From contig NZ_CP104145.1 of assembly GCF_025200715.1 (NCBI RefSeq), positions 62,001-126,000 of the forward strand: DNA of 64,000 bases, written 5' to 3'. Position 1 is the stretch's first letter. Every line of letters begins with the position of its first letter. The notes under the pieces are model-generated. The model searched no databases. It was not told where the DNA came from and saw nothing but the letters and a program-made list of their open reading frames with translations. Source of the stretch: Rhizobium sullae. Lineage in GTDB: Bacteria > Pseudomonadota > Alphaproteobacteria > Rhizobiales > Rhizobiaceae. Below, one piece after another: positions 7,779 to 16,713 of the stretch. Both the position numbers and the translations under genes were made by a program.

Positions 7779-10286
7779 ATGAAGTCCCGTTCCTTCCTTT
7801 TTCATCCGGTTCTGATCGCGGCTGTCGTCTTCGTCGCATTGACGTTCGCGAGTTATCCGCTCGGGATCCCGGTCAGCCGTATCACTCAGATTGTCATCTA
7901 CACGCTTTACGGCATGGGCGTCGCGCTGCTGGTCAGCTATTCCGGTCTCGTCCCTTTCGGCGCCTCTGTCTTCTTCGGGTGTGCCGGTTATGCGGTGGCG
8001 CTCGGCCTCCAGTACTTCGGCGGTAACGAAATCACCGGCCTTCTCATCGCAGTCGTTGTTTCGGCGGTCATCGGGTTCGGCATCGGCGCGGTCATCCTTC
8101 GCAGAAGCGGATTGTATTTCTCGCTGCTGACGCTTGCCTGCTCCCAGATCGCCTACGAGATCGCCTTCAACTGGACAGAAGTGACCGGTGGCGAAAACGG
8201 CATCCAGAATGTGCCGCGTCCGCTTTTCGGCTCGCCGCTCTCCTTTCATATCTTCGTGGTTCTCACGGTGCTGGTGGCGATTTTCATTCTTTGGCGGCTC
8301 GTTCATGCGCCGTTCGGCCGCACACTCCAAGCTATCCGCGACAACGAACAGCGCGCCGCGAGCCTCGGCTGCGATGTTCAGCGGGTGAAGCTGAAGGCCT
8401 TCGTCATCTCGGCCGTATTCGTCGGTTACGCCGGTGCGCTACTCACATTGATGATCCGCGGCGCCTATGCCAACAGCCTTAACTGGCAACATGCCGGCGA
8501 TGCGCTGCTGATGACCATCCTGGGTGGCATGAACCATTTTCTGGGGACGCTCTGGGGTGCGATTGCCTTCATTCTTTTGCAGGACCAGTTGTCGGCACTG
8601 ACAGAGAACTGGTGGCTGATCTTCGCGCCGATCATCATCCTCATGGCGCTGCTTTCACCCGAAGGCATCCAGGGTTTCGCACGCAGGACGATGCGGCGAT
8701 CCGGCTGGACACTGGTTCGCGATACGATCCCGGCACGGCCGGCACGGATAGAGCCTTTCGTCAGCACCGCCGTCGAGGGCGATCCGTCCAAGCCGGTCAT
8801 GTCGGTCAGAAAGGTCTCCAAGCGTTTCGGATCGATCGTCACCGCGCGCGGGATCGACCTGGATGTCATGCCCCGCTCGGTGCACAGCTTCATTGGCCCG
8901 AACGGCGCCGGAAAGACCACCTTCTTCAATATCCTGACAGGCATCCTTCAGGCGGACGAAGGCGAGATTCTCTTCGAGGGGCGCAATATCAACGGTCTGC
9001 CGATGCACAAGCGTGTTCGCCTCGGTATCGCCCGCTCTTTCCAGATCCTCAGCGTCTTTCGTGAATTGTCGGTCTTCGAGAACGTCCGTTTTGCGGTGCA
9101 GGCACAAAGCCAGATCCGCAATGGCCTCTGGCGCGACGCTCACGATTTCGCCGATGTCAACGGTCGTGCATGGAGCTTGCTGCAGGTCGTTGGCCTGGAG
9201 GACCGTGCTGCCGAGAAGTGCTCCAATCTTTCGCACGGCGAACAGCGGCTGTTGGAGATTGCGATCACGTTGGCCTCCGATGCCAAGATACTGCTGCTCG
9301 ACGAGCCGCTCGCGGGTCTGGCGGAAGCCGATCGCAAGATCGTCGGCCAGCTTATCCACCGGCTTGGAAAGACGCACGCCGTGCTGTTGATCGAACACGA
9401 TATCGACAGGGTCCTGGAAATATCGGATCGGCTGACAGTGCTGCATCAGGGACACCTCATTGCCGACGGCAAGCCGCGTGAAGTGGCACGCGATCCCGGT
9501 GTCATCGAAGCCTATATGGGCACGGCGCGAGACGATGCCGCTGCGGTGGTTATCGAGCAGCCGGATCCGGCGCAACCGGCAAAACCGGTTCTCCTGAAGC
9601 TCGAAAACGTCAACGCCGGTTATGACGGAAGCCAGGTGCTCGACGGCCTGAATTTCGAAGTCCGCCAGGGAGAGGTCGTCGCGCTTCTGGGGCGTAACGG
9701 CGTCGGCAAAAGCACGATGCTCAAGGCCATCATGTCGACCGTCGACGTGACGGGCGGAAAGATCACGCTCGATGGCCGCGATATTACCCGGAGGCCATCC
9801 TTCGAGATCAACAGGCTCGGCCTTTCCATTGTTCCGGAAGGTCGCCGGCTCTTCCAGCACCTTACCGTCATGGAAAACCTCCTGCTCGCCCGCCGCGAGG
9901 GTGGCATCAGCGTCGAGGAGGTATTCGAGCTGTTCCCGAAGCTCAAGATCCTCCAGAAGCAGAAGGCTCAGGGGCTTTCCGGTGGCGAGCGGCAGATGGT
10001 TGCCGTTGCCCGGGCACTGATGGTTCCGAGCAAGGTCATTCTTCTCGACGAGCCCTTTGAAGGTCTGGCGCCAGCCATCGTTCAGGACATCATGGAAGCA
10101 GTGGTCAAACTGCGCGACCGTGCCAGCCTGGTGATTGTCGAGCACCACGCCGAGAGCATCCTCTCGATCACCGACCGGGCCTACATCATGGTCAATGGAC
10201 AGGTCGCCTACGAAGGCAGCGCCTATGACCTCGCAAACGATACCGCAACCCAGGCCCGCCTTCTGGGCGTGGCCGGCGAACACTGA
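7779..10286 (+). CDS. Triple fusion: LivM-type permease + LivG-type ATPase + LivF-type ATPase
   Basis: One 835-residue frame holds three subunits that are normally separate. Residues 1-305 are a LivM permease with about nine membrane segments and the coupling loop GRTLQAIRDNEQRAASLG. Residues about 343-590 are a LivG ATPase: Walker A GPNGAGKT (373-380), signature LSHGEQ, Walker B ILLLDEP, switch His in IEHD. After a short proline-rich linker, residues about 605-835 are a LivF ATPase: Walker A GRNGVGKS (638-645), signature LSGGERQ, Walker B ILLDEP, VIVEHH. With LivH this makes a complete importer. The frame is continuous with no stop between domains. LivM-LivG fusions are common; a fusion that includes LivF is less usual. 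Confidence 0.93.
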   Translation: MKSRSFLFHPVLIAAVVFVALTFASYPLGIPVSRITQIVIYTLYGMGVALLVSYSGLVPFGASVFFGCAGYAVALGLQYFGGNEITGLLIAVVVSAVIGFGIGAVILRRSGLYFSLLTLACSQIAYEIAFNWTEVTGGENGIQNVPRPLFGSPLSFHIFVVLTVLVAIFILWRLVHAPFGRTLQAIRDNEQRAASLGCDVQRVKLKAFVISAVFVGYAGALLTLMIRGAYANSLNWQHAGDALLMTILGGMNHFLGTLWGAIAFILLQDQLSALTENWWLIFAPIIILMALLSPEGIQGFARRTMRRSGWTLVRDTIPARPARIEPFVSTAVEGDPSKPVMSVRKVSKRFGSIVTARGIDLDVMPRSVHSFIGPNGAGKTTFFNILTGILQADEGEILFEGRNINGLPMHKRVRLGIARSFQILSVFRELSVFENVRFAVQAQSQIRNGLWRDAHDFADVNGRAWSLLQVVGLEDRAAEKCSNLSHGEQRLLEIAITLASDAKILLLDEPLAGLAEADRKIVGQLIHRLGKTHAVLLIEHDIDRVLEISDRLTVLHQGHLIADGKPREVARDPGVIEAYMGTARDDAAAVVIEQPDPAQPAKPVLLKLENVNAGYDGSQVLDGLNFEVRQGEVVALLGRNGVGKSTMLKAIMSTVDVTGGKITLDGRDITRRPSFEINRLGLSIVPEGRRLFQHLTVMENLLLARREGGISVEEVFELFPKLKILQKQKAQGLSGGERQMVAVARALMVPSKVILLDEPFEGLAPAIVQDIMEAVVKLRDRASLVIVEHHAESILSITDRAYIMVNGQVAYEGSAYDLANDTATQARLLGVAGEH

Positions 10287-10304
10287 CAGGAAAGGACACT
10301 TTCT

Positions 10305-11132
10305 ATGACCCAGCCATTTTACATCAGCGGTGCAACACGCATCTACCCGATTATCGGTGACCCCATTGCTCAGGTGAAATCGCCGGCGGGCATGACGGCG
10401 GCCTTCGTTGAGGCTGGCCTGAACGCTGTGGTCGTGCCGATCCAGACCTCGGTGGACGACGTCGATGATTTCATTCGCACCGCCGGCCGCACCAAGAATA
10501 TCGACGGCATTATCGTGACGATCCCACACAAGTTCGTATCGCTGACGCATTGCGCCACAGCAACGGAGCGTGCGCGCATTGTCGGTTCGATCAACGTTCT
10601 CAGCCGCAACGCGGACGGTACATGGCATGGCGAGATGTTCGATGGGCTTGGAATGCTCGGCGGTATCCGCTCGCAGGGCGGCGACCCGGTCGGCAAGAAG
10701 ACACTTCTGGTCGGCGCAGGCGGGGCTGGCCGAGCAATTGCCCAGGCGCTTCTGGATGCGGACGTTTCCGAACTCGCCATATTCGACGTGGACGCCAAGC
10801 GCCGTGAGGAGCTGATCACACGCCTGCAGGAGTTCTACGGTGATCGTGTCAAGGCAGGATCCAGCGATCCGACCGGTTTCGAGCTGGTGGTCAACGCAAC
10901 GCCGATGGGCATGCGGCCTGAGGATCCATTCCCGGTCCAGGTCGAAAAGCTTTCGCCTGAAGCGTTTGCCGCATGTGTCATCACCGCGCCGGCCGTTTCC
11001 CCCTGGATCGAAGCCGCGCGGAAGAAGGGATGCCGGACGAGTGTTGGCATCGACATGTACAAGGCGGAGCAGAACCTGATGCTCAAATTCTTCCTGCAGG
11101 CGCTCGGCAATGCCTCAACGGCGTCAGCCTGA
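10305..11132 (+). CDS. Shikimate/quinate dehydrogenase-like protein (AroE family)
   Basis: A 275-residue AroE-family protein. The N-terminal substrate domain has IGDPIAQVKSP and the catalytic lysine in VTIPHKF (about residue 72). The usual NTD is replaced by GEMFDG, which keeps the catalytic aspartate. The NADP domain has LVGAGGAGRA and VVNATPMGM. AGGAAAGGA precedes the ATG. A biosynthetic aroE would not be expected inside a transporter operon, and the substituted NTD motif suggests a different substrate, so a catabolic dehydrogenase for quinate-, shikimate- or related cyclohexane carboxylates is likely. Confidence 0.85.
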   Translation: MTQPFYISGATRIYPIIGDPIAQVKSPAGMTAAFVEAGLNAVVVPIQTSVDDVDDFIRTAGRTKNIDGIIVTIPHKFVSLTHCATATERARIVGSINVLSRNADGTWHGEMFDGLGMLGGIRSQGGDPVGKKTLLVGAGGAGRAIAQALLDADVSELAIFDVDAKRREELITRLQEFYGDRVKAGSSDPTGFELVVNATPMGMRPEDPFPVQVEKLSPEAFAACVITAPAVSPWIEAARKKGCRTSVGIDMYKAEQNLMLKFFLQALGNASTASA

Positions 11133-11143
11133 TGGAGAAGACC

Positions 11144-11959
11144 ATGACTGCGGCACGGACGGTGCTGGTAACCGGCGCAAGCGGCGGCATCGGTCGCGGG
11201 GTCTGTGAAGCGCTCGCCGAGGAGGCGCGGTTGACCGGGCATTCGCTGCGGCTTGCGGTTCATGGAAGCCGCGAAAGCATGGCTCTTTCAGCCCTGGTCT
11301 CGGATCTCACGTCGGCTGACGGTGAAGGCGAGATCGAGGCGAGGGCATTCGTTGCGGACCTGACGGATGCCGGTGCCTGCAACAATCTGATCGGCCAGGT
11401 GATTGACTGGGCCGGGCGACTGGATTCGATCGTGTCGAATGCGGGGCAATCTCGGCCGGGCAAGCTGGCGAACCTGCCCGATGAAGACTGGCAGGCGACG
11501 CTGGACCTGAACCTGCGCGCCACATGGCTTCTCGCACGCGCCGCTTATCCCGCCTTGACCGAAACGCGAGGCACGATCACTGCGGTAGCCTCCATGTCTG
11601 GATTGTCGCCGCATCCCGGCTACGGTGCGTATTCGACAGCCAAGGCCGGTTTGGTCATGCTTTGTCGGCAGTTGGCTCAGGAATGGGCCGGCGATGGGAT
11701 CAGGGTCAACGCCGTATGTCCCGGTATGATCAGAACGCCGCTGACGGAAACGGTCTATCAGGATGAAGACACCCGCCGAAAACGTGAAAGCCTCGTGCCG
11801 CTCGGCCGTATTGGAACGCCGCGGGATATCGGCGATGCTGTAGCTTTCCTGACCAGCGACAAGGCGAGCTATATCACCGGGGTCGCGTTGCGCATTGATG
11901 GTGGCCTTTCCGAAGGAATGCTCAACCTCATCCCCGGCCGTCCGGACAAAGTCCGTTGA
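11144..11959 (+). CDS. Short-chain dehydrogenase/reductase
   Basis: A 271-residue classical SDR: TGASGGIGRG cofactor motif near residues 9-18, NAG motif in SNAGQSRPGK, catalytic serine in VASMSGLS and Y-S-T-A-K in YGAYSTAKAG. The C-terminus has VNAVCPGMIRTPL and the usual GVALRIDGG ending. Two starts are possible: ATG 11132 overlaps the previous stop, but ATG 11144 has GGAG six bases upstream and is preferred. It oxidises an alcohol on the pathway substrate with NAD(P); the substrate is not predictable. Confidence 0.87.
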   Translation: MTAARTVLVTGASGGIGRGVCEALAEEARLTGHSLRLAVHGSRESMALSALVSDLTSADGEGEIEARAFVADLTDAGACNNLIGQVIDWAGRLDSIVSNAGQSRPGKLANLPDEDWQATLDLNLRATWLLARAAYPALTETRGTITAVASMSGLSPHPGYGAYSTAKAGLVMLCRQLAQEWAGDGIRVNAVCPGMIRTPLTETVYQDEDTRRKRESLVPLGRIGTPRDIGDAVAFLTSDKASYITGVALRIDGGLSEGMLNLIPGRPDKVR

Positions 11960-12121
11960 TGACGGCTGGGGCTGTCGCAGCATTATATCGACTGATAGCT
12001 CTTGGTTGATTTGAAGTTGAACAGTATTCCAGTTTGTAATGAAATTCCACTCATGTTGGTTGTATATCGAACTCGAGCGGGAAGGCCATGGCCTGCCGAG
12101 CCGGGAGGAGAGGTAAGATAG

Positions 12122-12946
12122 ATGACGAGACTATACGCGCTAGCCTTCTTGACTGTTGCGGATGTCGGGCCTGTCGAGGCTATCCGCATCGCGGGCGAGG
12201 CCGGATTTGACCGTGTCGGCCTTCGGATATTGCCAGCCGCTGCATCGGGAGAGGGGCCATATCCGCTTCTCACCGACAAGGCGTTGTTGGCCGAAGCACG
12301 CAGGGCGATTGCGGATAGCGGTATCCGGGTCGGAGACGTGGAGATCGTTCGACTGAAACCGCAGACAAAAGCCGATGAATTCGTGCCGTTCCTTGAATGT
12401 GCGGCAGCGCTTGGCGCGTCGAACATCCTCGTGGCAGGGGACGACCCGGAACAGGCGCGGCTGACGGAAAACTTTGCCGCCTTTGCTGCGCTCGCATCGA
12501 AATATCGGTTGACGGCAGATCTCGAATTCATGCCGTGGACCGCCGTACAAGATGCCACCCAGGCGATTGCCGTCGTCGAGGCCGCCGCAGAGCCGAACGG
12601 TGGCGTTCTGGCCGATGCTCTTCATTGGGACCGGTCCGGGAGAAAAGCGAGCGATCTTGACGCCATTCCGACGCGCTGTGTCAATTATATACAGCTCTGC
12701 GACGCGGCAAAGGACTACGATCCGAGCGACGAAGCTCTTATCCGTGTGGCGAGGGGAGAGCGCATGATGCCCGGCGCCGGAGGAATTGATCTCGTATCCT
12801 TCATCCGCTCGATGCCGGCAGAAGCGCCTATCAGCGTCGAGGTTGCCTCCCGTGAACTTGCAGCGCTCCACACGCCCGCGCAACGGGCTGCCATGGCGTT
12901 GAAGACCGCGCGCGATGTGGTTGCCCGCGCAGGGCATGGCCGATAG
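12122..12946 (+). CDS. Xylose-isomerase-like TIM-barrel protein (sugar phosphate isomerase/epimerase family)
   Basis: A 274-residue protein of the AP-endonuclease-2/xylose-isomerase-like TIM-barrel family. GEAGFDRVGLR is the first barrel motif; likely metal ligands are the Glu of LEFMPW, the Asp/His of LADALHWDRSG and the Glu of SVEVASREL. GGAGGAGAGG precedes the ATG. The family includes 3-dehydroshikimate dehydratase, inosose dehydratase and various keto-sugar isomerases. Next to an AroE-like dehydrogenase, a dehydroshikimate-dehydratase-like step is a reasonable guess. Confidence 0.82.
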   Translation: MTRLYALAFLTVADVGPVEAIRIAGEAGFDRVGLRILPAAASGEGPYPLLTDKALLAEARRAIADSGIRVGDVEIVRLKPQTKADEFVPFLECAAALGASNILVAGDDPEQARLTENFAAFAALASKYRLTADLEFMPWTAVQDATQAIAVVEAAAEPNGGVLADALHWDRSGRKASDLDAIPTRCVNYIQLCDAAKDYDPSDEALIRVARGERMMPGAGGIDLVSFIRSMPAEAPISVEVASRELAALHTPAQRAAMALKTARDVVARAGHGR

Positions 12947-13023
12947 CGGCCGCGATTTTTGTCGACCCGCCGTCTGTCGAGGAAAACGGTGGTTCATGGA
13001 ACGCAAAACTGCAGGAGGAGACA

Positions 13024-13173
13024 GTGCGTGTCATCAAATCCGTTGCGAACGGCGACAGCGGCAAATTCACATTTGGGCGGCTATCCGCTTCGGGAGCGGT
13101 CGTTCCGGCGACATTCTGTCCATTGCTTGCGACAGCAGCGTCCGGTGCCCCGCGGCACGCGGCTGCCATCTGA
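13024..13173 (+). CDS. Possible 49-residue small protein with a strong ribosome-binding site
   Basis: GGAGGAG at 13014-13020 lies three bases before a GTG that opens a 49-codon frame (MRVIKSVANGDSGKF..., ending GAPRHAAAI) and closes at TGA 13171-13173. The next gene starts 20 bp later with its own GAGGAG. The spacing and ribosome site fit the operon, but the GTG is rather close to the site and the peptide matches nothing I know. It could be a real small protein or the remains of a shortened gene. Confidence 0.35.
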   Translation: MRVIKSVANGDSGKFTFGRLSASGAVVPATFCPLLATAASGAPRHAAAI

Positions 13174-13193
13174 TAAGGGCTGAGGAGCCGAAC

Positions 13194-14969
13194 ATGCCAG
13201 ATGTCGATCATGTCGCGAACGGCAGGCCCGCCGAGGGCCGACAGCGCCTTCGATGCGATGTCCTGGTCATCGGGTCGGGAGCCGGCGGTTTATCGGCGGC
13301 AGTCACGGCCGCCCACCTGGGTATGAAGGTCGTGGTGCTGGAAAAAGCAGACGTCTTCGGCGGTACCACTGCTTATTCGGGCGGATGGCTCTGGGTGCCG
13401 AATGCGCCGCATGCGATAGCGGCCGGCAGGGGTGAGGATGTGGATGGCCCTAAGACCTATCTGCGCCACATCCTCGGCAATGCCTATGACAGCGGGATGA
13501 TCGAGGGATACCTGGAGGCCGCGCCCCGTATGCTGGATTTCTTCGAGCGCGAAACAGAAGTCCATTTCAATCCGGGAAGCGGCGTGCCTGACTTCTATGG
13601 CAATGTGCCGGGGGCGGCGACCGGGTGGCGCTCGGTCGTTGCGGCACCTTATGACGGCCGCCTGCTCGGCGGCTTGCTCGGCCGCCTGCGCCGGCCCATT
13701 GCCGAGACAACTTTGATGGGCATGGGAATAGCGGCTGGCCAGGACATGCGCATGTTCCTTTCGGCCACCCGCTCGCTGTCGGCCTTCACCTATGTTTCGC
13801 GTCGCCTTGTGAAGCATTTCCGCGACCTCCTTTTTCATGGCCAGCCGGTGCAGCTCATGAATGGCAATGCTCTTGTTGCCCGGCTACTGCGATCCGCGGT
13901 CGATGCGGGTGTGGAGCTTCGAACCGGCGCGGCGGTGTGCGAATTGCTGCGGGATGGACAGCGCGTTGTCGGCGCTGCCTTCACGAGCGGAGAAATCCGA
14001 CACGATATCGTCGCGGGACATGGCGTGGTGCTGGCGACCGGTGGCTTCCCGCATGACGAACGCCGTCTTCGGGAGCAGTTGCCGCACGTCCGATCCGGAA
14101 CGCCGCACCGGTCCGCAGCACCTGAGACCAATAGCGGCGATGGCATCCGGCTTGCGGAGGCGGCGGGTGGACACGTGTCCGGCCGGATGGCGCAGGCTGC
14201 GGCCTATGCACCGGTATCGCTGGTGCCGCGCACCGACGGAAGCGTCGGCCGCTTTCCGCATCTGGTCGAGCGCGGCAAGCCCGGCATCATAGCAGTAATG
14301 GCCTCCGGTCGTCGGTTCGTCGATGAGGGCGGCCCCTATTATGATTACGTCAGGGAGATGATTGCCGCGACGCCCGAAGGTGAGCCGGCCGTTTCGTGGC
14401 TGATCTGCGATCATCGTTTCATCCGCCGCTACGGCCTGGGCGCAGTCAAGCCTTTCCCGATACCGATGGGACGCTGGCTGAGAAATGGCTATCTCACGCG
14501 GGCCGCGACTGTACCGAAGCTGGCGAGCCGCTGCGGTATTGATCCGACCGGCCTTCAGCGCACCATCGACGATTTCAACAGGCATGCCGCGCGCGGCGAC
14601 GACCCCGCCTTTCATCGCGGGACAACGCCCTACCAACGCGTTCAGGGCGACCCGGACCACAAGCCCAATCCGTGCCTTGCTCCGATCGTCGACGGACCGT
14701 TCTACGCTGTGCGCATTGTTCCCGGCAGCCTCGGCACTTTCTCCGGCATCGTTACCGATGTCGATGCGCGGGTTCTGGACGGGGAGGGGCAGCCGATCCC
14801 GGGCCTCTATGCGGCGGGCAACGACATGAACAGCATCATGGGCGGCTATTATCCGAGTGGCGGCATCACGCTTGGTCCGGCCATGACATTCGGATTTCTG
14901 GCTGCCGAAAGCATCGCGCGCGATGCGGCGGAACATCAAGATCATGGGAGCAAGGAAAATGCGGTCTGA
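13194..14969 (+). CDS. FAD-dependent oxidoreductase, fumarate reductase / 3-ketosteroid dehydrogenase-like (copy 1)
   Basis: A 591-residue flavoprotein of the FAD_binding_2 family. The dinucleotide motif VIGSGAGGLSAAVTAAHLG lies near residues 23-41 and VLEKADVFGGTTAYSGGWLWVP follows. The C-terminal FAD-closing motif is LYAAGNDMNSIMGGYYPSGG with ITLGPAMTFGF. This layout is that of 3-ketosteroid-1-dehydrogenases and soluble fumarate reductases, which insert or remove a C=C bond next to a carbonyl. No export signal is present. The start at 13194 follows GAGGAG. It overlaps its paralog by 11 bp. Confidence 0.88.
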   Translation: MPDVDHVANGRPAEGRQRLRCDVLVIGSGAGGLSAAVTAAHLGMKVVVLEKADVFGGTTAYSGGWLWVPNAPHAIAAGRGEDVDGPKTYLRHILGNAYDSGMIEGYLEAAPRMLDFFERETEVHFNPGSGVPDFYGNVPGAATGWRSVVAAPYDGRLLGGLLGRLRRPIAETTLMGMGIAAGQDMRMFLSATRSLSAFTYVSRRLVKHFRDLLFHGQPVQLMNGNALVARLLRSAVDAGVELRTGAAVCELLRDGQRVVGAAFTSGEIRHDIVAGHGVVLATGGFPHDERRLREQLPHVRSGTPHRSAAPETNSGDGIRLAEAAGGHVSGRMAQAAAYAPVSLVPRTDGSVGRFPHLVERGKPGIIAVMASGRRFVDEGGPYYDYVREMIAATPEGEPAVSWLICDHRFIRRYGLGAVKPFPIPMGRWLRNGYLTRAATVPKLASRCGIDPTGLQRTIDDFNRHAARGDDPAFHRGTTPYQRVQGDPDHKPNPCLAPIVDGPFYAVRIVPGSLGTFSGIVTDVDARVLDGEGQPIPGLYAAGNDMNSIMGGYYPSGGITLGPAMTFGFLAAESIARDAAEHQDHGSKENAV

Positions 14970-16713
14970 ATTCGGGCAGGATACCGAAGAGGTCGATCTG
15001 CTGGTTTGCGGAGCAGGGGCGGGCGGCATGACGGCGGCACTGGTTGCGGCGCTGGAAGGATTGAGCGTTGTTCTGTGCGAGAAAACCGGGCAGGTCGGTG
15101 GCACAACATCGACATCTGGCGGGACTGCCTGGGTTCCCGGTACGCATCTTTCCGAGCGAGCCGGTGTTCCGGACAGGGTAGAGGATGCGCGAGAATTTCT
15201 TCAGGCGGTCGTCGCAAATCGAGGCGGTATCCGGCTGCGCGAGGCATTTCTTGCGTCCGGTCGCCAGGCAATCGAGGAGCTCGACAGACGGACTGATGTG
15301 AAATTCGCCGCGGCGGCCGCTCATCCCGATTATCTTGATGGACCGGGGTCGGCTTATGGTGGCCGCGCGCTCGCTCCGTTGACCTTTGACGGCAGGCTGC
15401 TCAGTCGCGAGGATTTTGCACGCGTGCGTCCGCCGCGTCCGGAATTCATGGGCCTTGGTGGCATGATGGTCGGACGCGCGGAACTTGGGTCGCTTCTGGC
15501 GCCGTTCAAATCGATCGGCAATCTGCGCGAGGCGCTTTCCATCGTCGGACGATATGCCCGCGATCGTGCGACTTACCGGCGCGGCACGCGGCTCTTGATG
15601 GGAAACGCGCTGGTGGGGCGGTTACTGCACAGCTTGCGCAAGGCCAAAGTACCCATTCTCTTCAACGCGGGCATCCGGGAACTGCTTGTCGAACACGGCC
15701 AGGTCGTCGGTGCCGTCATTGACGGGCCTTCGGGCGTTCGTCGCATTCGCGCTCGCAAGGGTGTTGTCCTGGCGACTGGCGGCGTCTGCTGGAATAAGAG
15801 GATCCGGGAAAGGCTGTTTCCGAAGGGCGCGCGCGATTACGCGCTCGCTCCGGAAAGCAATACCGGCGATGGCGCGGATGTCGCCACGGCCGTCGGCGCT
15901 CGTTTCGAGGATGGGGGCGACAGCCCGGCGCTGTGGATGCCATGCTCATCCTACCGGCGGCCGGACGGGCGACTTGCGGTCTGGCCTCACATCATTCTCG
16001 ACCGTGCCAAGCCTGGCCTGCTGGCCGTCAATTCCGCGGGCCGGCGCTTCGTCAACGAGGCCGACTCCTATCATGATTTCTCGATGGGCCAGATCGCCAG
16101 CGGTTCGATACCCGCCTTTCTTGTCTGCGATGCAACGTTCATGCAGCGTTATGGCCTCGGATTGGTCTTGCCGGGAGCGCGCAACCTCTCCGCCATGGTG
16201 AAGGCTGGTTACGTGATCGAGGCTGCGACCCTTGCCGCACTTGCCGGCAGGATCGGTTGCGATGCCTTGGCTCTCAAGGAGACCATCGATACCTACAATG
16301 GATTTGCCGCAAGCGGTGTGGACGAAGCGTTCGGGCGCGGGTCATCGATCGTCAACCGTTTCAACGGCGATGCGCAGGCCGGCGGCAATCCCTGCCTCGC
16401 GCCCGTCGGGAAGGCTCCCTTCTATGCGGTCGCCGTTCAGCCCTCCGATCTCGCGTCGAGCGCCGGGCTCTCTGGTGACGAATACGGGCGCGTTCTCGAT
16501 GAGGCTGGCGAACCGATCGAGGGTCTCTACGCTTGCGGCAACGATCTCGCATCGATCTTTCGCGGAACATATCCCGGTCCCGGAACCACTATCGGGCCGG
16601 CTATCGTCTTCGGTTGGCGTGTCGCCAAGCACGCTTCCGGTAATACCAAGGACCTCTCGGGAACAAAACCCGGCATCGTGACGAATGAAAGGACCAGCCA
16701 TGCAACGTTATGA
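14959..16713 (+). CDS. FAD-dependent oxidoreductase, fumarate reductase / 3-ketosteroid dehydrogenase-like (copy 2)
   Basis: A 584-residue paralog of the preceding gene: LVCGAGAGGMTAALVAALEG, VGGTTSTSGGTAWVPG, and a C-terminal LYACGNDLASIFRGTYPGPG with TTIGPAIVFGW. The ATG at 14959 follows CAAGGAAA and lies inside the end of copy 1, so the two are coupled and probably form subunits of one enzyme or act on successive intermediates. A YPSGG-to-YPGPG change in the conserved closing loop hints at a different specificity. Confidence 0.87.
   Translation: MRSEFGQDTEEVDLLVCGAGAGGMTAALVAALEGLSVVLCEKTGQVGGTTSTSGGTAWVPGTHLSERAGVPDRVEDAREFLQAVVANRGGIRLREAFLASGRQAIEELDRRTDVKFAAAAAHPDYLDGPGSAYGGRALAPLTFDGRLLSREDFARVRPPRPEFMGLGGMMVGRAELGSLLAPFKSIGNLREALSIVGRYARDRATYRRGTRLLMGNALVGRLLHSLRKAKVPILFNAGIRELLVEHGQVVGAVIDGPSGVRRIRARKGVVLATGGVCWNKRIRERLFPKGARDYALAPESNTGDGADVATAVGARFEDGGDSPALWMPCSSYRRPDGRLAVWPHIILDRAKPGLLAVNSAGRRFVNEADSYHDFSMGQIASGSIPAFLVCDATFMQRYGLGLVLPGARNLSAMVKAGYVIEAATLAALAGRIGCDALALKETIDTYNGFAASGVDEAFGRGSSIVNRFNGDAQAGGNPCLAPVGKAPFYAVAVQPSDLASSAGLSGDEYGRVLDEAGEPIEGLYACGNDLASIFRGTYPGPGTTIGPAIVFGWRVAKHASGNTKDLSGTKPGIVTNERTSHATL

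Noticed and set aside
8655..10628. 657-codon minus-strand frame opposite the Liv fusion gene
   Set aside because: Antisense shadow of the ABC transporter; its translation has no family features.
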